A stretch of DNA of 64,000 bases from Agitococcus lubricus. GTDB taxonomy: Bacteria; Pseudomonadota; Gammaproteobacteria; Pseudomonadales; Moraxellaceae. Both the position numbers and the translations under genes were made by a program. Positions 57,833 through 64,000 of this stretch are shown here, piece after piece. The stretch lies in contig NZ_QAON01000006.1 of the NCBI RefSeq assembly GCF_003051055.1, positions 62,001 to 126,000 on the forward strand. The letters are read 5' to 3'. The notes beneath the pieces are model-generated. The model was given only the letters and a program-made list of their open reading frames with translations, did no database searches and was not told the DNA's origin. The first letter of the stretch is position 1; each line of letters starts with the position of its first letter.

Positions 57833-58456
57833 TTAACTAAATGGACTAATATCACCTGCACCAACTCTTAATATTTCTGCACCACTCTCTTGGCTTAAAT
57901 CAACGACGGTTGTTGGTATTAACGTACCAAATCCACCATTGATGACTAAATCCAACTGCTTACCCAACTTTTCGACAATATCTTCGGGGTCATATAATGG
58001 CTCTGAGTCTGCTGGTAATTGTAACGTCGCCGTTAATAAGGGCTCATTTAACTCTGTTAATAAGGCCTGACAGATGGCGTGGTCTGGCACACGCAGACCA
58101 ATCGTTTTGCGCTTCGGATGCATCAGGCGACGTGGCACTTCGCTACTGGCTGTCAAAATAAAGGTATAGGCGCCTGGTGTATGTGCTTTTAATAAGCGAT
58201 AGGTTGGATTATCTACTTTGGCATACGTGGCAATTTCGGATAAATCTCGACATAACAATGTAAAATGATGTTTATCATCTAATTGCCGAATACGGATAAT
58301 ACGTTCTAAAGCCGCTTTATCACCTAAATGACAACCTAAGGCATAGGCAGAGTCGGTTGGGTAGGCAATAACTGCCCCATTTTTAATCATTTGTACCGCT
58401 TGTTTTATCAGTCGCGGCTGGGGATTATCGGGGTGAATATGAAAATACTGGCTCAT
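57833..58456 (-). CDS. yciO: YciO/YrdC-family (Sua5-like) protein
   Basis: The 207-residue protein has the YrdC fold: IAYPTDSAYALGCHLGDKAALERI near residue 31, KHHFTLLC near 62, PGAYTFILTAS near 95 and IGLRVPDHAICQALL near 118. It is closest to YciO, a paralogue of the L-threonylcarbamoyladenylate synthase TsaC/Sua5. Whether YciO makes threonylcarbamoyl-AMP is debated. It is 84 bases downstream of the yciV gene on the same strand. This pairing is common in gammaproteobacteria. Confidence 0.92.
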   Translation of the reverse strand: MSQYFHIHPDNPQPRLIKQAVQMIKNGAVIAYPTDSAYALGCHLGDKAALERIIRIRQLDDKHHFTLLCRDLSEIATYAKVDNPTYRLLKAHTPGAYTFILTASSEVPRRLMHPKRKTIGLRVPDHAICQALLTELNEPLLTATLQLPADSEPLYDPEDIVEKLGKQLDLVINGGFGTLIPTTVVDLSQESGAEILRVGAGDISPFS

Positions 58457-58540
58457 AATAGTAAAATCTCGTATGAATCGTTTTATTGTAGCCTAATTTT
58501 TTAAGCTATTTGCTTTGCGGATAAAATTAAAACGCGACTT

Positions 58541-59398
58541 TTAATGTACAGGGCTGATATCAGTATTAAACAAATGCCAAACAGGTCGGCATTGCTCAGG
58601 TAACTCACTAAAACGGCCTAGTCGTAACCATGTCATCGTGTTGCCATGAAAATCACTGCCTTGCGAGGCATGCAAATTGAATCGCTGTGCTAAAGCAGCC
58701 AAATTTTGAATAATATTGGTTTTTTCATTGGCTGTACTGACCTCCATTGCTTGACCACCTACTGCGACAAAATCAGCCAATAATGCCCTTAACTTGGTTT
58801 GGGACAATCCATAACGTGCGGGATGTGCTAATACGGGCACGCCTCCCGCTTCTCTTATCCATTGTACCGCCGTCGATAAATCTATCCACGGCATAGGTAC
58901 TGCCGCAGGTTTACCCGTAGCTAAATATTTATCAAAGGCTTTTTGTAGCTGATTCACATGCCCTTGTGCGAGCAAATACTGAGCAAAATGGGCACGGCCA
59001 ATTCTATTGGCGTCACCGTCTGCCATCGCTAATACACTCGGCCAACTCTCTCCCAAACCCAATAATTGAAGTTTATCGGCAATTAATCGCGCGCGTTTAG
59101 CGCGTGCTTGCGCTTGTTGAGCCAAGCCTGCAACGAGTGTGGGATGTTGGGGATTGATATTCAAACCAATAATATGTACCAGTTGTTGTTGCCAAATGGC
59201 CGATAACTCCACCCCATTCACAAGGCAAATACCCTGTTGTTTAGCCGCCGCTTGTGCTTCGGCTAAGCCTGCCACCGAATCATGGTCAGTTAAGGCAAGC
59301 ATTTCGACACCTGCAGCCGCTGCTTGTGCGACTAAATCGGAGGGGCTTTCTGTACCATCGGAGTACAAACTATGACTATGTAAATCTATGACAGGCAT
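58541..59398 (-). CDS. yciV: PHP-domain 5'-3' exoribonuclease YciV (RNase AM)
   Basis: I choose ATG 59398 (285 residues); an upstream in-frame ATG would add 24 residues and overlap the divergent yciB gene. The PHP metal site starts with DLHSHSLYSDGTESP, and LALTDHDSVAGL, HPARYGLSQ and SDFHGN supply further ligands. E. coli YciV was recently described as a 5'-3' exonuclease that processes the 5' ends of rRNA. It lies next to yciO. It is divergent from yciB, with 63 bases between start codons. Confidence 0.9.
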   Translation of the reverse strand: MPVIDLHSHSLYSDGTESPSDLVAQAAAAGVEMLALTDHDSVAGLAEAQAAAKQQGICLVNGVELSAIWQQQLVHIIGLNINPQHPTLVAGLAQQAQARAKRARLIADKLQLLGLGESWPSVLAMADGDANRIGRAHFAQYLLAQGHVNQLQKAFDKYLATGKPAAVPMPWIDLSTAVQWIREAGGVPVLAHPARYGLSQTKLRALLADFVAVGGQAMEVSTANEKTNIIQNLAALAQRFNLHASQGSDFHGNTMTWLRLGRFSELPEQCRPVWHLFNTDISPVH

Positions 59399-59461
59399 GA
59401 CAGACCAACGAAAGAAAGATACTATTAGACACCGCCTCCAGTATACACAAGTAATGTTCTT

Positions 59462-60004
59462 ATGAAGCAACTGCTCGATTTTATTCCCCTGTTTGCCTTT
59501 TTTGCGACCTTCAAAACCTTAGGTATTTTTCCTGCAACAGGTGTACTGATTGCTAGCTCCATTTTGGTGTATGGCGGCTTGTGGTTAAAAGACAAACATT
59601 TAGAGAATGGTCAAAAACTTACCTTAGTGGCAACTATTTTGTTTGGTGGGATTACCCTACTCTTACACGACGATACCTACTTAAAATGGAAAGCGCCTGT
59701 CATTAATTGGATTTTCGCACTCGCATTTTTAGCCAGTTTATATATTGGTAAAGAGCCATTGATTCAACGCATGATGGGTAAAGCCTTTGAGATGCCTGCG
59801 AGTATCTGGCGTAAATTAAATTGGGCATGGATTTTCTTTTTTATTGTGGCGGGCGCGAGTAATGCCTATGTCGCATTTTACTTTGAAAAATATTGGGTAG
59901 ATTTTAAGGTATTTGGTAGTCTTGCGATGACCTTTATTTTTATTGTTGCACAATTTATCGTGTTATCGCGTTATGTGAAAACAGACGATATGGTGAACAA
60001 ATAA
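59462..60004 (+). CDS. yciB: Septation protein A (YciB/IspZ)
   Basis: The 180-residue integral membrane protein has five hydrophobic segments and the family features PVINWIFALAFLASLYIGKEPLIQRMMG and WRKLNWAWIFFFIVAGASNAYVAF. It is an inner-membrane protein that takes part in cell division and envelope integrity by interacting with elongation and division factors. Length and order of segments match E. coli YciB (179). Its neighbours yciV/yciO on one side and yciI on the other form the usual cluster. Confidence 0.94.
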   Translation: MKQLLDFIPLFAFFATFKTLGIFPATGVLIASSILVYGGLWLKDKHLENGQKLTLVATILFGGITLLLHDDTYLKWKAPVINWIFALAFLASLYIGKEPLIQRMMGKAFEMPASIWRKLNWAWIFFFIVAGASNAYVAFYFEKYWVDFKVFGSLAMTFIFIVAQFIVLSRYVKTDDMVNK

Positions 60005-60098
60005 TTTTTGCTGACGCAGTGTCGACCTAAGTACATTACCTCCTCGCAAAAAGAGCACAGTTTTTTGATTTTTATATTGACTTAAAGAGATAATGATT

Positions 60099-60398
60099 AT
60101 GTGGTACGCCATTATTGCCGAAGATAAACCCAACTCACTCGCACAGCGTTTAGCGGCACGCCCCGCACATCTTGCACGTTTACAACAACTACAGGCCGAA
60201 GGTCGTTTATTAGTTGCTGGCCCACATCCTGCTATTGATAGTGAAAACCCTGCTGACGCGGGCTTTACAGGCAGCTTAATTATTGCTGAATTTGCCAGTT
60301 TAGCAGCAGCAAATACATGGGCAGCAGCCGACCCTTATATCGTCGCTGACGTGTATCAAACCGTGACCGTCAAGCCTTTTAAGAAAGTATTGCCATGA
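60099..60398 (+). CDS. yciI: YciI family protein
   Basis: I choose ATG 60099 (99 residues); AAGAG sits 9 bases upstream, while an ATG at 60093 would leave only 3 bases. [13 protein letters not shown] matches the family start, and [22 protein letters not shown] carries the conserved His and Arg. The protein is small and cytoplasmic with a ferredoxin-like fold; catalytic function is unproven. The next gene overlaps its stop (ATGA). Confidence 0.92.
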   Translation: MWYAIIAEDKPNSLAQRLAARPAHLARLQQLQAEGRLLVAGPHPAIDSENPADAGFTGSLIIAEFASLAAANTWAAADPYIVADVYQTVTVKPFKKVLP

Positions 60399-60784
60399 AA
60401 CAATGGGTCGTGCTCGTACTGTGTTTAGTCTGCTCATCGGGTTATAGTGCCGAAAAATCGACGAATCCAGCGATTGCTGCAAATGGCACGCCCCCATCCC
60501 CCTCAACTCCAGTATCCGCCCCCCTTAATGCGGAGCAAAGTGCCGAACAACGACAACAACAAGTCCTCATTGCCAATGCCGAACGCCTTGATAACCTCAA
60601 TCGTGAGTTATTAACACAAAATCAAAGCCTGCAACTATATAACGAAAAGTTGGCTCAACAGGTTGAATTACTGAAACATGACCGCAGTGCCGAAGGCATG
60701 CGTAACGGCGCACTTGCCGTCATTGTGGGTGTGTTATTGGGCTGGTTGCTGGCAAGTAATAAACGCCGTCATGATAAATGGTAG
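60395..60784 (+). CDS. Hypothetical membrane-anchored protein with signal peptide and coiled coil
   Basis: I do not recognise this 129-residue protein. A signal peptide ([19 protein letters not shown]) is followed by a Pro/Ser-rich stretch (about 25-45), a Gln/Glu-rich coiled coil (about 46-97), a C-terminal membrane segment ([18 protein letters not shown], about 104-121) and a basic tail. The layout suggests a periplasmic coiled coil anchored by a C-terminal TM. It overlaps yciI by 4 bases, so it is translated together with it, and it is 9 bases ahead of mnmC. Confidence 0.7.
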   Translation: MKQWVVLVLCLVCSSGYSAEKSTNPAIAANGTPPSPSTPVSAPLNAEQSAEQRQQQVLIANAERLDNLNRELLTQNQSLQLYNEKLAQQVELLKHDRSAEGMRNGALAVIVGVLLGWLLASNKRRHDKW

Positions 60785-60793
60785 CACTTTCTT

Positions 60794-62776
60794 ATGGTGA
60801 TAGAACCTGCAGACATTTGTTGGCGTAATGGCTTGCCATTTTCACAACGCTTTAATGATATTTATTTTTCGCTCGATAATGGTTTAGCTGAAACGGAGTA
60901 TGTCTTTTTAGAAGGCAATCAATTGGCTGAGCGTTTTGCCAGCTTAAGCGCAGGGGATAATTTTACCATTGCCGAAACTGGCTTTGGAACAGGTTTAAAT
61001 ATCTTAGCTGCTTGGCGCTTATGGGAAAAAACTGCCCCTAAAACGGCATGGCTCCATATTATTTCAGTCGAAAAACACCCTCTAACACACGAGGATTTAA
61101 GCCGCGCTTTAGCGTTGTGGCCAGAGTTAGCCGCCTATGCCCAAACGCTACTCGCACAATATCCGCCACTCACTGCTGGCTGGCACAGATTGGTATTTGA
61201 TGAGGCACGTATCAGTCTGACTCTCATTTTGGGCGATGCCAATGAACTATTACCCGAAGCCGAAGCACAAGTCGATGCATGGTTTTTAGATGGCTTTGCG
61301 CCCGACCGCAATCCTGAGTTATGGCAATTATCCTTATTGACACACGTGGCACGCCTCAGCAAAGCGCAGGCTACCTTAGCCACGTTTAGTGCAGCAGGTG
61401 CAGTCAGACGCCATTTAGAAGCCTTAGGTTTTGCCGTTTACAAACAGAAAGGTTTTGGCCGTAAACGCGAAATGATACGTGCCTGTTATGTCAGCCCTAG
61501 TCAACCCGCACAGGACTCTTGGCAAAGTCTGCCCTCGATACCCCACCAACACCGTAAACACGTGGCGATTATTGGTGCTGGAATTGCAGGCGTGAGTTGT
61601 GCTTACGCGTTGGCGATTCGTGGCTGGCAAGTGACGATTATTGACCAAGCGGCGGGCGCGCACACAGCCGCTTCAGGCAATCCTGCGGCCATTATCTATC
61701 CCAAACTTGCACCACCCGCACTCTCTACATGGCATTTTCAACAACAAGCCTATTTATGGCTACTTAACCGTTTACAACAAACCCCACATTTAGCCACAGA
61801 CGCATGGCAACAAACGGGCTTACTTTGGTTATTAGCGGGCAATCAACAACGCGAAGGCGAAAAACTGAAACAGCACCCTTGGCCAGCGAGCTTGGTACAG
61901 GCTGTCAATGCCCAACAAGCCAGCCACATCGCAGGGCTGGATATGGATACAGATTGTTTATATTTCCCGCAGGCGGGCTATCTCAATCCCCATGCCTTAA
62001 GTCAGGCATGGCTGAATCATCCCAATATTCGTACTATCTGGCACTGTAAGGTGACTGAGCTTAAACGTGAGGGAGAAGATTGGCAAATTTATGATGAGCA
62101 AGCGCATTGTCGAGCCACGAGTCCCGTTGTGATTGTGGCAAACGCCTTAGCCGCTGAACAGCTGTCTGTGTGTTCAGGCTTAACACTAACGCCTGTTCGT
62201 GGCCAAATTGCCACTTTCTCTCCAACGACACCCGCACTGTCCGCGCTCAAGACAGTCTTATGTTATGGCGGCTACCTCACACCTGCGGTTAAACAACAAC
62301 ATTGTATTGGTGCGTCTTTTTGGCCTAACAATGCTAACACTGAGGTCACTCAGGACGACCATCAACATAACTATGCGCTGTTAGCCAAGGTATTACCTAA
62401 GACTGCACACGCTTTACCCCCTATGACGATATGGCAAGGGCGAGCAGCATTAAGAGCGCAAACCAACGACTATTTACCCTTAGTCGGGGCACTGGCTGAC
62501 TATGACGATTTTATGCATCGCTTTGCGGGCTTAAAAGATGGCAAAAAAATCCTTCAAGCGCCAAAGTATCATACAGGCTTATACGTATCGCTGGGGCATG
62601 GTTCTAAAGGATTTTGTTATGCCCCCTTAGCAGCAGAAATCATTGCTGCCCAACTCAATAACGAGCCACTGCCTGTCGCTAGACGCGTCTTACAGGCTTT
62701 ATTCGCGCATCGTTTTTGGGTTAAACACATCAAACGGCAGCGTCATCATGACCAAAAAATTGCCCGCGTGGATTGA
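60794..62776 (+). CDS. mnmC: Bifunctional tRNA mnm5s2U biosynthesis protein MnmC
   Basis: The 660-residue fusion has the MnmC2 methyltransferase first (SAM motif IAETGFGTGLNILAAW near 59-74; DAWFLDGFAPDRNPELW near 161). The FAD-dependent MnmC1 oxidase follows, with VAIIGAGIAGVSCAYALA from residue 257 and PVRGQIATFSP near 475. It converts cmnm5s2U to nm5s2U and then to mnm5s2U at wobble position 34 of several tRNAs. It overlaps the following DUF1275 gene by 29 bases. Length agrees with E. coli MnmC (668). Confidence 0.95.
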   Translation: MVIEPADICWRNGLPFSQRFNDIYFSLDNGLAETEYVFLEGNQLAERFASLSAGDNFTIAETGFGTGLNILAAWRLWEKTAPKTAWLHIISVEKHPLTHEDLSRALALWPELAAYAQTLLAQYPPLTAGWHRLVFDEARISLTLILGDANELLPEAEAQVDAWFLDGFAPDRNPELWQLSLLTHVARLSKAQATLATFSAAGAVRRHLEALGFAVYKQKGFGRKREMIRACYVSPSQPAQDSWQSLPSIPHQHRKHVAIIGAGIAGVSCAYALAIRGWQVTIIDQAAGAHTAASGNPAAIIYPKLAPPALSTWHFQQQAYLWLLNRLQQTPHLATDAWQQTGLLWLLAGNQQREGEKLKQHPWPASLVQAVNAQQASHIAGLDMDTDCLYFPQAGYLNPHALSQAWLNHPNIRTIWHCKVTELKREGEDWQIYDEQAHCRATSPVVIVANALAAEQLSVCSGLTLTPVRGQIATFSPTTPALSALKTVLCYGGYLTPAVKQQHCIGASFWPNNANTEVTQDDHQHNYALLAKVLPKTAHALPPMTIWQGRAALRAQTNDYLPLVGALADYDDFMHRFAGLKDGKKILQAPKYHTGLYVSLGHGSKGFCYAPLAAEIIAAQLNNEPLPVARRVLQALFAHRFWVKHIKRQRHHDQKIARVD

Positions 62777-63413
62777 AATTGGCGCTTTTGTACTAGCGTT
62801 TGTAGCTGGCATTATTAATGTCGTTGGTTTATTGGGCTTTCATCATCAGTCCGTTTCGCATTTAACGGGCAGTGCCTCCTTATTAAGCCTTAAAGTGGTA
62901 CAAGGTGAATGGGATATTACGCTGCATCTTTTAGGAGTGTTATTCAGCTTCTTTTTAGGAGCAATGCTGGCAGGCGTAATTATTCAAAATGCGACGCTCC
63001 GTTTAGGCAAGCGTTACGGTATCGCGTTAATGCTAGAAAGCCTGATGTTGTGGATAGCACTGCAATGCTTAATAGCAGGCTCGCATGGGGGAGATTTTTG
63101 GGCATCCGCAGCCTGTGGACTACAAAATGCGATGGTCAGCACGTATAGCGGTGCGATGATTCGTACCACACATATCACAGGCACAGTGACAGACTTGGGT
63201 AGTTACTTAGGACAACGCCTACGCGGTATTCCTGTCGAAGCTCGCCGATTTTGGCTGTATTTGTTATTGATTGCAGGATTTATGTGTGGTGGGCTGGTAG
63301 GCGCAGCCAGTTTTATGCGCTGGCATTACCACAGTTTATATATTCCAATTGCCACCACTGGTGTACTTTCTGCCTTATATTGGGGGTATTGGTATCACAC
63401 AAAGCGCCTTTAA
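62748..63413 (+). CDS. DUF1275 (YoaK-type) membrane protein
   Basis: I choose ATG 62748 (221 residues), inside the mnmC end; a start at 62643 would add an unconvincing leader. Six hydrophobic segments are visible, with FVAGIINVVGLLGFHHQSVSHLTGS at the start and LQNAMVSTYSGAMIRTTHITGTVTDLG in the middle, both diagnostic of DUF1275. Function is unknown; it may be a transporter-like inner-membrane protein. It ends by overlapping the converging DUF4124 gene by 4 bases. Confidence 0.9.
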   Translation: MTKKLPAWIEIGAFVLAFVAGIINVVGLLGFHHQSVSHLTGSASLLSLKVVQGEWDITLHLLGVLFSFFLGAMLAGVIIQNATLRLGKRYGIALMLESLMLWIALQCLIAGSHGGDFWASAACGLQNAMVSTYSGAMIRTTHITGTVTDLGSYLGQRLRGIPVEARRFWLYLLLIAGFMCGGLVGAASFMRWHYHSLYIPIATTGVLSALYWGYWYHTKRL

Positions 63414-63946
63414 TTCTCATCACGGTTGACACGATAACTCACTCGCTCTTGGCAGCGTGTCAAGGCCGCAGCACGCTCTGCTTGGTAAACGGGCGTTTCA
63501 TCATATCCCTGATAACTCGTGTCATAGGCTAAATTTTTTAACATATCGTAAATAGCAGGTGACTGAGCCGCGATTTGCTCTAAATTACTGATACGCGACA
63601 AAATATAATTTTGTGCTGAATTACGCTTTCTGCGCGTATCGGAATAGCGGTCATAGCTATCGTAATACCCATTATTATAATAACGAGGCATGGGTTTATT
63701 AGCGGCAACTTCTTTGTCTTTGGCTTTTAGCACCAACTGACATAACTTGAGAATATCGTTGGCAGACATGGGTATCGTAATTTTGAATGAGGCATCACCG
63801 TGTTTGTCTTTAATGATAGTCGCGTTTTCGCCACAAGGTTGCTGACTAAACTCTTTTTTACCGTTACGTTCACAGGTATAAATATCGGCCGCCTGTGCTT
63901 GTGTACAAGCAAGCGTCAGCATCGTCAGACTCAATAGTGTTTTCAT
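63410..63946 (-). CDS. DUF4124 domain protein, exported
   Basis: The 178-residue protein has a signal peptide (MKTLLSLTMLTLACTQAQAA) and DIYTCERNGKKEFSQQPCGENA near residue 20-41, the DUF4124 signature with its two cysteines. The rest is charged with a basic Arg-rich stretch (RYSDTRRKRNSAQNY) and a Tyr/Asp-rich segment (YYNNGYYDSYDRYSD). DUF4124 is a small periplasmic domain of unknown role. AAGGA before the ATG supports the start. It converges with the DUF1275 gene. Confidence 0.85.
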   Translation of the reverse strand: MKTLLSLTMLTLACTQAQAADIYTCERNGKKEFSQQPCGENATIIKDKHGDASFKITIPMSANDILKLCQLVLKAKDKEVAANKPMPRYYNNGYYDSYDRYSDTRRKRNSAQNYILSRISNLEQIAAQSPAIYDMLKNLAYDTSYQGYDETPVYQAERAAALTRCQERVSYRVNRDEN

Positions 63947-64000
63947 TATTCCTTGACCTGCTCTTTTCTAAAAAGATAACACAATTATTAAATACCGCAT

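Overview
The window looks like chromosome of an AT-leaning gammaproteobacterium, most likely in or near the Pseudomonadales and with a Moraxellaceae-like flavour. The evidence is gene order: gacS/barA-cysM-(exonuclease)-rlmD-relA, pepN beside DUF2797 and DUF6231-like genes, trpS-scpA-scpB-rluB, and yciO/yciV/yciB/yciI. The species cannot be named from sequence alone. Most of the window is housekeeping DNA. I saw no prophage, CRISPR array, intact insertion sequence, rRNA or tRNA gene.

Region 1 (1-8.3 kb) is the most accessory part and reads entirely on the minus strand. A promoter near 8.29 kb starts an operon of four exported proteins that share an N-terminal 'ELxxxxGQxG'-like motif (DUF6160-like). 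They are linked by overlapping or nearly touching start and stop codons. The next gene downstream is a very large RTX calcium-binding repeat protein that is cut by the window edge.

Region 2 (8.4-20 kb) has an isolated prpF, a GST-like protein, an ABC exporter, a START-domain secreted protein, rlmI, and a complete glycine cleavage system (gcvT, gcvH, gcvPA, gcvPB). The P-protein is split into two subunits, and C/G-skewed palindromic repeats flank gcvH. Region 3 (20-43 kb) carries an SDR, rep, a DUF2788 protein, 5-formyl-THF cyclo-ligase, a HAD phosphatase diverging from rppH, and ptsP converging on relA. It continues with rlmD, a PolB-like exonuclease, cysM, the hybrid kinase GacS/BarA, an overlapping trio (DUF2846 lipoprotein, small membrane protein, HSD10-like SDR), icd, rluE, and a PAS-PAS-GAF-GAF protein with no output domain.

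Region 4 (43-64 kb) has a 97-bp MITE-like element, the 180-kDa NAD-glutamate dehydrogenase, pepN, DUF2797, a DUF6231-like gene and a YgjP-like metalloprotein. It then has rluB, scpB-scpA and a TrpRS with an Fe-S-type cysteine motif. Upstream of trpS is a candidate small RNA with a strong terminator. The window ends with yciO, yciV, yciB, yciI, a small membrane protein, mnmC, a DUF1275 protein and a DUF4124 protein.

The genes fit a heterotroph with nitrogen/carbon regulation (PtsP, RelA, GDH, Icd), one-carbon and glycine catabolism, several tRNA/rRNA modification enzymes, and chromosome segregation proteins (ScpA/B). The best candidates for undescribed biology are the DUF6160-like operon with its RTX neighbour, and the small RNA upstream of trpS.
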